From: Alkaliphilus metalliredigens QYMF
Lineage (GTDB): Bacteria > Bacillota > Clostridia > Peptostreptococcales > Natronincolaceae
DNA length: 64,000 nucleotides
Reading direction: 5' to 3'
Assembly: GCF_000016985.1 (NCBI RefSeq)
Contig: NC_009633.1
Coordinates: forward strand, 2,337,539-2,401,538
In this document: piece after piece, positions 27,905 to 37,675 of the stretch
Position numbering within the stretch: position 1 is the stretch's first letter
How the letters are laid out: every line of letters begins with the position of its first letter
Notes under the pieces: model-generated
Seen by the model: the letters and a program-made list of their open reading frames with translations, nothing else
What the model was told of the DNA's origin: nothing
Database searches by the model: none
Position numbers and translations under genes: made by a program

Positions 27905-28309
27905 ATGAATATTGCATTGATCGCCCACGATAATAAAAAGAAAATGATGATTAACTTTACAACAGCATATGAACTCATTTTATTAAACCATCAATTATAT
28001 GCCACGGGGACAACTGGAAAAAGAATCATGGAAGAAACCAACTTGAAGGTCACAAGGTTTCAATCGGGACCGTTAGGTGGCGATCAACAAATTGGTGCTG
28101 AAATAGCCAATAATCGGATGGATGTGGTGATTTTTTTGAGGGATTCTCTGACAGCCCAACCACATGAACCTGATATACAAGCGCTGATTCGACTGTGTGA
28201 TGTACATATGATACCAGTGGCCACTAACATTGCCACAGCTGAGATATTAATAAGAGCTTTAGAACGAGGCGATTTAGATTGGCGAGAGCGTGTTAAAGAA
28301 AGAGGATAA
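27905..28309 (+). CDS. mgsA: Methylglyoxal synthase
   Basis: 134 residues. Converts dihydroxyacetone phosphate to methylglyoxal and phosphate. [13 protein letters not shown] (His/Asp at the N-terminus), [21 protein letters not shown] and [14 protein letters not shown] hold the phosphate-binding and catalytic residues. Confidence 0.96.
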   Translation: MNIALIAHDNKKKMMINFTTAYELILLNHQLYATGTTGKRIMEETNLKVTRFQSGPLGGDQQIGAEIANNRMDVVIFLRDSLTAQPHEPDIQALIRLCDVHMIPVATNIATAEILIRALERGDLDWRERVKERG

Positions 28310-28320
28310 ATGAAGGCTAT

Positions 28321-28364
28321 AAAAGGGAGAGATTGCTAGATAACTTAGCAATCTCTCCCTTTTA
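28321..28364 (+). terminator. Strong terminator after min/mgsA
   Basis: AAAAGGGAGAGATTGCTA pairs with TAGCAATCTCTCCCTTTT; the T-rich end supports both strands. Confidence 0.9.
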
Positions 28365-28522
28365 TTTATGTGTTCTGTGAGTGGATGTGCAAGCATCAAA
28401 GGAGTTGATTATTAACTGCATCACTATGATTTCACCCGATCCAAGACCCATTATATAGTGTAATAAAACAGCAGTATAATCAATATACTATAGTAGGGAT
28501 TTCCAGGCAAAGGGGTGAAAAT

Positions 28523-29218
28523 ATGGGTGTACCACAGAAGAATTATGAAATGGTGGGGATTTTTAAAAATAGAATTGCAGAGAAGCGGGATCAGGTAAAA
28601 GAATTTAATCTAATGGACTGGTTTAAAAAGACAATGATTCGGACCGCCATCAGTGTTTTGATATTGATTGTTATATTAGGGATAAAAAGCATTCAAGTAG
28701 ATGGATTTAAACAAATGAGTGAGCAAATTGATTATCAGTTAAAAAATCAAATTACGGTAACCGAGTATTATCAGCATACAATAAATATTGTCCAGAAGGC
28801 AATGCAAAAAGGAGAGGATTTACTGGGTTTCATAGACTTCAATGGAAGTAGTAACAACGGCCTTTTATTTCCGTTGTCCGGTACAGAGGCTGAGTTACAT
28901 GAGAGTGAAATCATGCAATCAATAAAGGAACATAGGGCAGTTGTCATTACGGGTATAGAAGGAGAAGTGATAGTAGCAGCGGAGGATGGGGTTGTCATAG
29001 AGACCGGTTCTAATCAATTGGTGGGTAAATTTGTCGTGATTAAGCATAAGGGTGAGCTTTTGTCTGTTTATAAACATTTACAAGAAAGTCAAATGGGAGT
29101 GAATGAAATCGTGAATAAAGGAGATGTGATTGGGGTGAGTTCAGAGCAATTACGATTTGAACTTTGGTATCGAAATGAACTAGTTGATCCATCGGACTAT
29201 CTAGGAGTCAAAAATTAA
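28523..29218 (+). CDS. SpoIVFA-like M23-domain protein, degenerate catalytic site
   Basis: 231 residues: a membrane helix (TAISVLILIVILGIKSI, about 38-54) and a LytM/M23 domain (GEVIVAAEDGVVIETG, LLSVYKHLQESQMGVNE, KGDVIGVSS). RFELWYRN replaces the usual HFEL-type block, so zinc ligands are missing and peptidase activity is unlikely. Position before an M50 protease of SpoIVFB type matches the spoIVFA-spoIVFB pair, where FA regulates FB in the outer forespore membrane. The role is inferred from context. Confidence 0.8.
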   Translation: MGVPQKNYEMVGIFKNRIAEKRDQVKEFNLMDWFKKTMIRTAISVLILIVILGIKSIQVDGFKQMSEQIDYQLKNQITVTEYYQHTINIVQKAMQKGEDLLGFIDFNGSSNNGLLFPLSGTEAELHESEIMQSIKEHRAVVITGIEGEVIVAAEDGVVIETGSNQLVGKFVVIKHKGELLSVYKHLQESQMGVNEIVNKGDVIGVSSEQLRFELWYRNELVDPSDYLGVKN

Positions 29219-29245
29219 AAAGATCAAAATAAAGGAACCCTACTT

Positions 29246-30163
29246 ATGAATTTATTTATCATTAAAGGAATTAAAATTAAAATCAACTTCTTACTATTTC
29301 CTTTTCTTTTTATTAGTCTATTAATGGGGTATTTATTGGAATTAACCACAATCATGATTATTATTACAATTCATGAGCTATCACATAGTTTGATCTCTTC
29401 GTATTATGATATACCAGTAACGGAGATCGAATTATTTCCCTTTGGAGGTGTGGCTAGAACTACATATTACTTAGAAAAAAAACCAAGAGAAGAAACAATC
29501 ATTGCATTGGCGGGGCCTTTATCAAATATAGTTCTTTTCATCCTTGCTAAAGCAATTGGAAAATATATTGAATCACCCATAGGTATATATGAATTTTTTT
29601 TATATGCCAACTTATCTATTGGGTTATTCAACCTAATTCCAATTTTGCCTCTAGATGGTGGAAGGATTTTGCGTTCAAATCTAACCACTTATTTTGGTAT
29701 TAAAAAAGCAACTACGGTCATGATATATTTAAGTAAGGTCTGTAGTATGATATTATTCTTGTTAGGTCTATGGTTTTCCATAAAAGATATTAGATATGTA
29801 TATATTATATTGCTAGCTATTTTCATATGGATGAGAGTAGAACAGCAAGATGAGATGCTAGATTATATTGTCATGCAAGAGATGATAAGTAAAAAGGTGA
29901 ATTTATTGCAACTAGGCAAGATGGAGGCTAAGTATATTGTTGCATTGGAGTTTTTAACTTTAAAAGAAATATATCATGAGTTTAAGGTGGATAAATATTA
30001 TATTGTAACAGTGATCAATACCAAGGGAGAAGTGATAGGCCAATTAACAGAAAGTCAGGTATTACAAGGTATGGTGGAGGCAACAGTAAATACCTCTTTG
30101 GAAACCCTATTAGTCTCTTTGAGTAAAGGAAAAGAATTGAATAAAGTGTTTTCAAATGATTGA
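29246..30163 (+). CDS. spoIVFB: SpoIVFB-like intramembrane metalloprotease (M50)
   Basis: 305 residues. Zinc motif ITIHELSHSLI (HExxH, about residues 46-50) and the second ligand block LPLDGGRIL (about 135-143) within hydrophobic helices, then a cytoplasmic CBS-like tail. SpoIVFB cleaves pro-sigma-K during sporulation. Paired with the SpoIVFA-like gene 27 bases upstream. Confidence 0.88.
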   Translation: MNLFIIKGIKIKINFLLFPFLFISLLMGYLLELTTIMIIITIHELSHSLISSYYDIPVTEIELFPFGGVARTTYYLEKKPREETIIALAGPLSNIVLFILAKAIGKYIESPIGIYEFFLYANLSIGLFNLIPILPLDGGRILRSNLTTYFGIKKATTVMIYLSKVCSMILFLLGLWFSIKDIRYVYIILLAIFIWMRVEQQDEMLDYIVMQEMISKKVNLLQLGKMEAKYIVALEFLTLKEIYHEFKVDKYYIVTVINTKGEVIGQLTESQVLQGMVEATVNTSLETLLVSLSKGKELNKVFSND

Positions 30164-30241
30164 GGATGTCATATACTATTAGATGACATATTTTTCAGAA
30201 GGTACTAAAACCTAAGAGAAGATTTGAATGGAGGAATACAA

Positions 30242-32083
30242 ATGCAAAAAATCAAAATTGAGGAGCTACTATATAGAGTTGAAAAACCAGCTAGATATTT
30301 AGGGAACGAACTAAATAGTGTACATAAGCCTACTGATGAAGGGTTGATTAGATTTGCTTTCTGCTTTCCTGATATCTATGAGATTGGTATGAGTCACTTG
30401 GGAATGCAGATTTTATATCACTTGCTTAATAATGAGTCAAACATATACTGTGAAAGGGTTTTTGCTCCAGCGGTAGACATGGAAGAAGAAATGAGAAAAA
30501 CAAACATACCCCTATTTGGCTTAGAAAGCAGGGAAGCAATCACTCATTTTGATTTTGTTGGCTTTACATTACAATATGAATTAAGCTATACAAACATTTT
30601 AAATATGTTAGATCTTGCCCAAATTCCTCTTTTCAGTAAAGAAAGAGAAAATAATCATCCCATTATTTTAGTAGGAGGACCTTGTGCCTATAATCCGGAA
30701 CCGATTGCGGATTTTGTAGATATTGTGATATTAGGTGAAGGAGAAGAGGTTACCCTAGAATTAGTTGCCTTGTATGAAAGCCTAAGAAAAGACCAGTATA
30801 ATAGAGGGAAATTCTTAGTTGAAGCTGCTAAAATTCAAGGTGTATATGTCCCTTCTCTATATGAGGTAGCCTATTTTGAGGATGGAACAATTAAAACTTT
30901 TAAGTCTGAAATTGAAGGGGTACCACAGCGAATTCAAAAACGATTTATTCATAATCTAGACGAAAGCTTCTACCCTGAAGAGATTATCGTTCCTTATTTA
31001 GATATTGTTCATGACCGGGTGATGCTTGAAATTTTCAGAGGTTGCATCAGAGGATGTCGGTTTTGCCAAGCTGGAATGATTTACAGGCCTGTGCGGGAAA
31101 AAACCCCTGATAAGGTAGGCTATTTTGCAGAAAAACTATTAAAAAGCACAGGGTATGAAGAGGTCTCTCTAGCTTCATTAAGCACAAGTGACTATACAGG
31201 GCTAGATCCATTGGTCAGACACCTCATTGATAAATATGAAGAAGATAAAGTAGGGATTTCTTTACCTTCCTTGAGACTGGATAGTTTCTCTTTAGAATTA
31301 ATTGAAGAAATTCAAAAGGTTAGAAAAACGGGGTTAACATTTGCCCCAGAGGCAGGAAGTCAAAGGCTACGAGATGTAATCAATAAAGGATTAACAAAAA
31401 ATGACTTGGTACAAGCTACGACTAAGGCCTTTGCATCGGGATGGAGTAGTGTCAAGCTGTATTTTATGATTGGATTACCTACGGAGACATTTGATGACCT
31501 ACTTGGAATTAAGGATTTAGCTATGGATGTCATCGAGACATATCATCAGGCACCAAAGGCCTTGAGAGGAAAAGGACTTAATGTAACTGTCAGCACTTCA
31601 ACCTTTGTGCCTAAGGCTTTCACACCATTTCAATGGGAACCTCAAGATACACAAAAGGATATTGATGAAAAACAAAGCTATTTAATGAAGGAATTAAAGC
31701 ATAAAAGCATTACCTATAACTACCATGATGCAAAAACAAGTTTCTTAGAAGCTGTATTTGCCCGGGGAGATCGAAAGTTATCGAAAGTGTTAGCCATGGC
31801 ACTGCAGGAAGGCTGTAAGTTTGATAGCTGGCAGGAACATTTTAGTTATCATAAGTGGATGAGTATTTTTGAAAAATGCAATATGGATCCAAATTTCTAT
31901 GTATCTCGAAAACGTGAATATGACGAGATATTACCATGGGATCATATTGACATCGGTGTGACAAAACAGTTTTTAATAAAAGAAAGTGAGAAAGCCAAAA
32001 ATGAGGAATTAACAGATAATTGTCGAACCAGTTGTGCTGCTTGTGGGATTACCCAGATGGAAACAGGGGGAATATGCAAATGA
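30242..32083 (+). CDS. TIGR03960-family radical SAM protein
   Basis: 613 residues from ATG 30242 behind GGAGGAA. B12-binding-like N-terminal region (FPDIYEIGMSHLGMQILYHL, VGGPCAYNPEPIADFVD) and radical SAM cluster RGCIRGCRFCQAG (Cx3Cx2C, about 264-272). The C-terminus has TSCAACG-type cysteines. The reaction is not established. It overlaps the next gene by four bases; the pair, followed by rng and L21, is typical of Clostridia. Confidence 0.9.
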   Translation: MQKIKIEELLYRVEKPARYLGNELNSVHKPTDEGLIRFAFCFPDIYEIGMSHLGMQILYHLLNNESNIYCERVFAPAVDMEEEMRKTNIPLFGLESREAITHFDFVGFTLQYELSYTNILNMLDLAQIPLFSKERENNHPIILVGGPCAYNPEPIADFVDIVILGEGEEVTLELVALYESLRKDQYNRGKFLVEAAKIQGVYVPSLYEVAYFEDGTIKTFKSEIEGVPQRIQKRFIHNLDESFYPEEIIVPYLDIVHDRVMLEIFRGCIRGCRFCQAGMIYRPVREKTPDKVGYFAEKLLKSTGYEEVSLASLSTSDYTGLDPLVRHLIDKYEEDKVGISLPSLRLDSFSLELIEEIQKVRKTGLTFAPEAGSQRLRDVINKGLTKNDLVQATTKAFASGWSSVKLYFMIGLPTETFDDLLGIKDLAMDVIETYHQAPKALRGKGLNVTVSTSTFVPKAFTPFQWEPQDTQKDIDEKQSYLMKELKHKSITYNYHDAKTSFLEAVFARGDRKLSKVLAMALQEGCKFDSWQEHFSYHKWMSIFEKCNMDPNFYVSRKREYDEILPWDHIDIGVTKQFLIKESEKAKNEELTDNCRTSCAACGITQMETGGICK

Positions 32084-32820
32084 TGAAAATTAGGTCACGT
32101 TTTTATAAAAAAGATGATATGGTATTTATTTCACACCTAGATGTCATCAGGGTATTTGAAAGAGCCATCAGAAGAGTTAATATTCCTATTGCATATACAC
32201 AAGGGTTTAACCCCCATCCGATTATGGCTTTTGCCGCTGCTTTAGGACTTGGCATATCAAGTGAAGGTGAATATATTGATATTCAGTTTAAGGAAAATCT
32301 AGAACCGCAATTTTTTATGGAAAAGCTAAATGAAGCACTACCTATTGGCTTGCAACTAGTGGAAAGTAAAGTGATAAGCAACAGGGAGAAATCACTGATG
32401 TCTATTATCCAATATGCTTCATACTTGGTGAAGATACCCTTAGGCTCCAATGAAAATAAAGCTTTAAAAACGACAATAGAAAACCTTTTAAACAGAGATG
32501 AAGTCATGATTACTAAAGAAAAAACAAAAAAAGTTGGTAGAAGAAAACAAGTAACGAGACGGGAAGTCAATATTAGAGATCAAATCATTAACCTTGAGCT
32601 GATGGATTCCAATGAAGAAATGACCCTTATGAGCATGCTTTTAGTAGCAGGAAGTGAAGGTAATTTAAAGCCTGAGGTGGTGCTTGGAATCATAAATGAA
32701 GAGATGGAGGCATCTATTGATCTACAAACAGTAAGGATTCATAGAGTCGATTTATTTAAAGAAATAAATGGGGAAAAGATGACGCCCTTAGAAGGCTTAG
32801 AGAAGATTATTGAAAGTTAG
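32080..32820 (+). CDS. TIGR03936/DUF2344 family protein
   Basis: 246 residues, ATG 32080 overlapping the radical SAM stop. Start block FYKKDDMVFISHLDVIRVFERA and TQGFNPHPIMAFAAALGLGI match the family. Often fused to or beside the TIGR03960 radical SAM protein, so they probably act on the same RNA or protein; this is inference. Confidence 0.88.
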   Translation: MMKIRSRFYKKDDMVFISHLDVIRVFERAIRRVNIPIAYTQGFNPHPIMAFAAALGLGISSEGEYIDIQFKENLEPQFFMEKLNEALPIGLQLVESKVISNREKSLMSIIQYASYLVKIPLGSNENKALKTTIENLLNRDEVMITKEKTKKVGRRKQVTRREVNIRDQIINLELMDSNEEMTLMSMLLVAGSEGNLKPEVVLGIINEEMEASIDLQTVRIHRVDLFKEINGEKMTPLEGLEKIIES

Positions 32821-32831
32821 GGGCTGGTGAT

Positions 32832-34334
32832 GTGAATCAAATTATTGCAAGTGTTTCTTTAATTGAAACCAAAGTGGCACTATTGGAAGGGCAAGAACTT
32901 GTGGAATTATATATTGACAGAAAGAATAGCCGTCGAATTGTAGGAAATATCTATAAGGGACGGGTGATTAACGTATTGCCAGGCATGGAAGCGGCTTTTG
33001 TCGACATCGGATTAGAAAAAAATGCGTTTCTGTATGTCAAAGACGCACTCTCAGAAGAGATGTTTAATCAAGATGTCACGAAATTAAAAGATTTGAATAT
33101 AAGGGAATTAGTCAAGCCAGGGCAAGAGATTGTTGTTCAGGTCATCAAAGAACCTATTAGTTCAAAGGGCGCTCGAGTGACTAGGAATATTACCTTGCCA
33201 GGTCGATATCTTGTATTAATGCCCTATACTGATTATGTTGGGGTTTCTAGACAAATTGGAAATACCGCAGAAAGAGATCGTCTTAAAAGTGAGATTGAGG
33301 AGATTAAGCCTGCCAATATGGGCATTATTGTTCGAACAGTGGCAGCCGGCAAGGAAAAAGAAGATTTCAAGGATGACATCAAGTTTCTACTGAAGTTATG
33401 GTTAAAAATTGAAAAAGATAAAAAACTAGGTTATCCTCCAAAAACAATCTATAAAGATTTTGATATATTAAATAGAACAATTCGAGATACATTCACCAAA
33501 TCAATAGAGCGATTTGTAATCGATTCACCAGAAGCCTATCAGCAGTCACTAGAGCTAGTGGAGCTTATTTCACCACACTTGAAGGATAAGCTAAAATTAT
33601 ATGAAGAACCCATTGATATTTTTGAATATTATGGGATCGAGTCTCAGATTCAAAAAGCATTAGAAAAGAAAATATGGTTGCAAAGTGGCGGGTATATTAT
33701 TATTGATTTAACGGAAGCCTTAACGGTTATCGATGTGAATACAGGAAAGTATGTTGGCAGCATTGATTTGGAGGATACAGTCTTTAAGACTAACATGGAA
33801 GCAACCAAGGAAATTGCCAAGCAGCTTAGACTTCGAAATATTGGTGGTATTATTATTATGGATTTCATTGATATGACAAATCCAAACCAGAAACAGAAGG
33901 TGCTGGAGCTATTAGAAAAGGAACTAAGTAAAGATAGAACCCGTACTAAAGTACTGGGGATGACACAATTAGGTCTTGTTGAAATGACCCGCAAAAAAGT
34001 AAGGGATCGAATCGAATCGACTTTGCAAACAAAATGTCCAACTTGCGAGGGGACAGGTAGAATATTATGTGAACAAACCATGTTGACTAAACTAGAAAAA
34101 ATGATGATTCGAACGCAAAAGCATACAAATGCCGCTGCAGCGATTGTTGATGTCAATCCCAATACATATGAAGCGATGATGGTATATAGGACGGTCATTG
34201 AGGAAATAGAACTCCAAACTAATATCAAAGTTTACTTCAATAAATCATCAGCACTAAGCTTTGACGATTTGAAAGTAAGGTCGATTGGAAGTATTGAGAT
34301 GATTCAAAAACTAGTGGATCAAAAGTATAGTTAA
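32832..34334 (+). CDS. rng: Ribonuclease E/G family endoribonuclease
   Basis: 500 residues, GTG start with GGGGCTGGTGAT. S1 domain (GNIYKGRVINVLPGMEAAFV, about 37-56), catalytic Mg site (IIDLTEALTVIDVNTG and IIIMDFIDM, about 293-345) and the zinc link CPTCEGTG (about 403-410). Short form without the RNase E scaffold tail. Processes 16S rRNA 5' end and mRNAs in relatives. Confidence 0.94.
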   Translation: MNQIIASVSLIETKVALLEGQELVELYIDRKNSRRIVGNIYKGRVINVLPGMEAAFVDIGLEKNAFLYVKDALSEEMFNQDVTKLKDLNIRELVKPGQEIVVQVIKEPISSKGARVTRNITLPGRYLVLMPYTDYVGVSRQIGNTAERDRLKSEIEEIKPANMGIIVRTVAAGKEKEDFKDDIKFLLKLWLKIEKDKKLGYPPKTIYKDFDILNRTIRDTFTKSIERFVIDSPEAYQQSLELVELISPHLKDKLKLYEEPIDIFEYYGIESQIQKALEKKIWLQSGGYIIIDLTEALTVIDVNTGKYVGSIDLEDTVFKTNMEATKEIAKQLRLRNIGGIIIMDFIDMTNPNQKQKVLELLEKELSKDRTRTKVLGMTQLGLVEMTRKKVRDRIESTLQTKCPTCEGTGRILCEQTMLTKLEKMMIRTQKHTNAAAAIVDVNPNTYEAMMVYRTVIEEIELQTNIKVYFNKSSALSFDDLKVRSIGSIEMIQKLVDQKYS

Positions 34335-34338
34335 ACGC

Positions 34339-34367
34339 TTGACACTCTTTAGGCCTTGTGATAACAT
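34339..34367 (+). promoter_or_regulatory. Sigma-A-type promoter of rplU operon
   Basis: TTGACA at 34339-34344, 17-bp spacer, TAACAT at 34362-34367. It starts transcription just before the L21 leader. Confidence 0.75.
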
Positions 34368-34371
34368 ATAT

Positions 34372-34455
34372 ATCTGTAAGTAGCCGCACGAATCGGGTTT
34401 AAAACTGGGTTTAAACCTTAGTTACCTAGCATTCGGCGAGTTTGGTTTGAGGAGG
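34372..34455 (+). ncRNA. Ribosomal protein L21 leader
   Basis: Position directly before rplU in a Firmicute, size, and the structured stretch with GTAAGTAGCCGCACGAAT, paired GGTTTAAA/TTTAAACC-like arms and a closing ...CGGCGAG fit the L21 leader that lets L21 repress its own operon. Covariance search not possible here. Confidence 0.65.
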
Positions 34456-34462
34456 TGTAATT

Positions 34463-34774
34463 ATGTACGCAATTATTGAAACTGGTGGTAAACAATACCG
34501 AGTACAAGAAGGCGATACATTATTTGTAGAAAAGTTAGAAGCATCGAAAGATGATGTTGTGACTATTGATAATGTACTTGCAGTATCTAAGGATGGAAGT
34601 TTAACGATTGGAAGTCCTATTGTAGAAGGCGCTAAGGTTGAAGCTAAAGTAGTTGAACAAGGTAAAGGAAAGAAAATAATCGTTTTCAAGTACAAGCCTA
34701 AAAAAGACTATAGAAGAAAGCAAGGACATCGTCAACCGTATACAAAACTAATCATCGAAAAAATTAACGCATAG
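34463..34774 (+). CDS. rplU: 50S ribosomal protein L21
   Basis: 103 residues. [17 protein letters not shown] at the N-terminus and [20 protein letters not shown] near the end are the L21 signature. ATG 34463 follows GAGGAGGTG. Confidence 0.98.
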
Positions 34775-34784
34775 GATATTGTAT

Positions 34785-35117
34785 ATGATACACATTAGGG
34801 TTAATCGAAACAAGAAAAACGACATAAGTACATTTGAAGTGAAGGGACACGCTAACAGTGCACACTATGGTGAAGATGTGGTATGTGCTGCTATATCGGT
34901 TCTGAGTCAAACAACTGTGTTAGGATTACATGATATTGTTGGAATTAATGTTGAATATAAGATTCAAGATGGATATTTATTCTGCAAGATGCCTGAACAA
35001 TTATCTGATAATGAAAAAGTAAAAAGTGACGTATTGATAGAGACAATGCTCTTGGGCATTGCAAATATTAAAGAAACTTATCCAAGCTATATTGAGATTT
35101 ATGACAAGGAGGTGTAA
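34785..35117 (+). CDS. prp: Ribosomal-processing cysteine protease Prp
   Basis: 110 residues. GHANSAHYGEDVVCAAIS contains the His and Cys of the catalytic dyad. Prp removes the N-terminal extension of L27 in Firmicutes. ATG 34785 is used; an in-frame TTG at 34779 is possible. The gene sits between rplU and rpmA, the standard order. Confidence 0.93.
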   Translation: MIHIRVNRNKKNDISTFEVKGHANSAHYGEDVVCAAISVLSQTTVLGLHDIVGINVEYKIQDGYLFCKMPEQLSDNEKVKSDVLIETMLLGIANIKETYPSYIEIYDKEV

Positions 35118-35120
35118 GTG

Positions 35121-35417
35121 ATGTTATTTATAATGGACCTTCAACTATTCGCCAGTAAAAAGGGAGTAGGTAGTTCTAAAAACGGTCGAGACAGTATTTC
35201 TAAAAGACTTGGTGTCAAGAGAGCAGACGGACAAAACGTTCCAGCTGGAAGCATTCTCGTAAGACAAAGAGGAACTAAAATTCATCCTGGTAACAACGTA
35301 GGTAGAGGTGGAGATGACACTCTATTTGCAAAGGTAGAAGGAATTGTGAAGTTTGAAAGAAAAGGTAAAGACAAAAAGCAAGTAAGCGTTTATCCAAGAG
35401 ATGTAGTTGCTAACTAA
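35121..35417 (+). CDS. rpmA: 50S ribosomal protein L27 with cleavable N-terminal extension
   Basis: 98 residues. ATG 35121 follows AAGGAGGTGT; GTG 35118 is also in frame. The start [19 protein letters not shown] has the LQLF/A-type Prp cleavage site, so mature L27 begins [29 protein letters not shown] is the L27 core. Confidence 0.97.
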   Translation: MLFIMDLQLFASKKGVGSSKNGRDSISKRLGVKRADGQNVPAGSILVRQRGTKIHPGNNVGRGGDDTLFAKVEGIVKFERKGKDKKQVSVYPRDVVAN

Positions 35418-35427
35418 AATATACTGC

Positions 35428-35454
35428 AACCGCCAAGTAATTGGCGGTTTTTAA
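35428..35454 (+). terminator. Terminator after rpmA
   Basis: AACCGCCAA GTAA TTGGCGGTT followed by TTT. Confidence 0.9.
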
Positions 35455-35573
35455 TTGGATAGAAAAGGTTTCCTTCAATTTACGATGGAATTAAAAGAAT
35501 AGAGAAGGATAATCTTTAAATATATAGAAATAATATACATAGGGTTGGATGTCGGTGTAAAGGTGTGAATAAT

Positions 35574-36149
35574 ATGGATGCTAACACACAAAGAAAAATA
35601 GAAATTCACTACTGGAATGAAATTGAACAATTACTTACAAATCAACGTCATGATTTTATGAATACGCTACAGACAGTATATGGCTATATTCAATTGGGGC
35701 AACCAGAAAAAGCGGTGGAGCAAATTAAACAGGTGACAAACTATGCAAACCAAATGGGTCGGGTTTTCAATTTGCAATGTGTTCCTCTAGCGATGTTGAT
35801 TACGGAAACAATGAAGCTTAATACCATAGGAGAAAATTGCACCGTTATTGAAGTGCAAAGCTTTGTGACTATGGAAGATTATATAGAAATTAATGTAGAG
35901 GCCGCAATTGAACAGGTAAAGAAGCTACTGGAGAATATCTTAAAACAATTCAATGAATCAAAATCCCAAGAAGTAATTCATATGAAAATTGAAGAGCATG
36001 AAATGTGTTGGATTTTTTTTGTTAAGTATAATAAATTTCTTGAAAAAGCTACTTTAGATCATATGCTAGTGGATTTACAATTACAGCATACTTATGGAGA
36101 TGACATGGTGATTGTCTATTTCAAACTAAAAAAAACAGCTAAACAATAG
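35574..36149 (+). CDS. Spo0B-like histidine phosphotransferase domain protein
   Basis: 191 residues from ATG 35574 (GTG 35565 overlaps the ribosome site). NQRHDFMNTLQTVYGYIQLG (about 21-40) is the RHDxxN helix of Spo0B and SpoOB_a domains, with His as phosphoacceptor. The C-terminal part is a degenerate ATPase-like fold. Its place between rpmA and obg is where Bacillus has spo0B, supporting a role in sporulation signalling, although no partner is seen nearby. Confidence 0.75.
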   Translation: MDANTQRKIEIHYWNEIEQLLTNQRHDFMNTLQTVYGYIQLGQPEKAVEQIKQVTNYANQMGRVFNLQCVPLAMLITETMKLNTIGENCTVIEVQSFVTMEDYIEINVEAAIEQVKKLLENILKQFNESKSQEVIHMKIEEHEMCWIFFVKYNKFLEKATLDHMLVDLQLQHTYGDDMVIVYFKLKKTAKQ

Positions 36150-36184
36150 AAGTTTTTTGCCATTTGGCGGGTATACTAAATATA

Positions 36185-36212
36185 TTGACAGCGCAACACA
36201 AATTGGTATAAT
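36185..36212 (+). promoter_or_regulatory. Sigma-A-type promoter of obgE
   Basis: TTGACA (36185-36190), 16-bp spacer, TATAAT (36207-36212), about 80 bases before the obgE start. Confidence 0.8.
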
Positions 36213-36290
36213 TAAGTTACAAATCATTAGTAGTAATTTGTACCAGTAAAACAAAATTGATATTAAGTCTAGCACATTAAGGGTGATATT

Positions 36291-37574
36291 ATGTTTATTG
36301 ATAAGGCAAAAATACATTTAAAGTCTGGTAAGGGAGGCGATGGAGCTGTTGCATTCCGAAAGGAAAAATATGTTCCAGCCGGTGGTCCCGCAGGTGGAGA
36401 TGGAGGCAAAGGTGGAAACATTATCTTTGTTGTTGATGAAGGTATGCGTACATTAATGGATTTTAGGTATAAAATGCACTATTCAGCTGAGAATGGTGAG
36501 AATGGCAAAGGCAGAATGCAGTATGGTAAGGACGGTGAGGATCTAATCCTAAGGGTTCCTCCGGGTACAATTATTCGTGAAGAAAAAACCGGTCACCTTG
36601 TGGCAGATTTAACGCAACCAAAAGAAAGAAGGATCATTGCAAAAGGTGGTAAAGGTGGTAAAGGAAATGTACACTTTAAATCAGCTACGAGACAAGCGCC
36701 TCAATTTGCAATAGCTGGAGTGAAGGGTGAAGAGCTCACCGTAACACTAGAGCTGAAACTTATTGCAGATGTTGGACTTGTAGGGTTTCCTAATGTAGGT
36801 AAATCTACGCTTTTATCAGTGGTTACCAGTGCAAAACCTAAAATTGCAGATTATCATTTTACGACCCTTACACCTAATCTCGGGGTTGTGAGAACGAAAC
36901 GTGGAGATAGCTTTGTTTTGGCAGATATACCAGGACTGATTGAAGGCGCCCATGAAGGAACGGGCTTAGGCCATGAGTTTTTACGTCATGTTGAACGGAC
37001 AAAACTCCTAATCCATGTATTAGATGTAGCGGGAATAGAAGGACGAGATCCCCTAGAGGATTTCGAAAAAATAAATGAAGAGTTGAAATTGTACAATGAA
37101 AAGCTATCAACTCGACCACAAGTGGTTGCAGCCAATAAAACTGATGTCATGGGTGAAAATGAAAACCTTAAGAAGCTGACGGAAGCTTTAGCAGAAAAAG
37201 GGATAGAAGTTTTTCCTGTCTCAGCAGCAACAAAGCAAGGGCTAGATGAGCTATTAGATTATGTCTCCATCAAGCTCAAGGAATTAGAGGATACTGAAGT
37301 AGAGCTAGAAGAGGTCGAAGAGGAAAAATTATATGAACTCAAAGAGAAAGATACAAATCAATTCACAGTGAAAAAAGAGGATGATACCTATATTGTAGAA
37401 GGTGATTTCCTAGAGAGATTAATTATGTCTACTAACTTTGAGGATATGGATTCACTGACTTACTTCCAAAAAGTGTTGCGAAGAAAAGGTATTATTGATG
37501 AGTTAAAGAAGCTGGGAATCGAAGATGGAGAATTTGTAAAAATCTATGATGTGGAATTTGAATATTTTCACTAA
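36291..37574 (+). CDS. obgE: Obg-family ribosome-assembly GTPase
   Basis: 427 residues. Glycine-rich Obg domain (GGAPAGGDGGKGGN-like repeats, about 30-160), G domain with G1 GFPNVGKSTL (about 165-174), G3 DIPGLIEGAHEG and G4 NKTD, and a C-terminal OCT domain (about 345-427). Binds the 50S subunit and links growth to stress and sporulation. Confidence 0.97.
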   Translation: MFIDKAKIHLKSGKGGDGAVAFRKEKYVPAGGPAGGDGGKGGNIIFVVDEGMRTLMDFRYKMHYSAENGENGKGRMQYGKDGEDLILRVPPGTIIREEKTGHLVADLTQPKERRIIAKGGKGGKGNVHFKSATRQAPQFAIAGVKGEELTVTLELKLIADVGLVGFPNVGKSTLLSVVTSAKPKIADYHFTTLTPNLGVVRTKRGDSFVLADIPGLIEGAHEGTGLGHEFLRHVERTKLLIHVLDVAGIEGRDPLEDFEKINEELKLYNEKLSTRPQVVAANKTDVMGENENLKKLTEALAEKGIEVFPVSAATKQGLDELLDYVSIKLKELEDTEVELEEVEEEKLYELKEKDTNQFTVKKEDDTYIVEGDFLERLIMSTNFEDMDSLTYFQKVLRRKGIIDELKKLGIEDGEFVKIYDVEFEYFH

Positions 37575-37675
37575 AGTAAGCTTGTTTCAGCAAGCCGAAA
37601 CATCAGGAAATCAGATGGGGAATTCACCTCATGAGATTAAAAAATGATAGAAGCGTAGAGAAGAGGAGTATTAAA

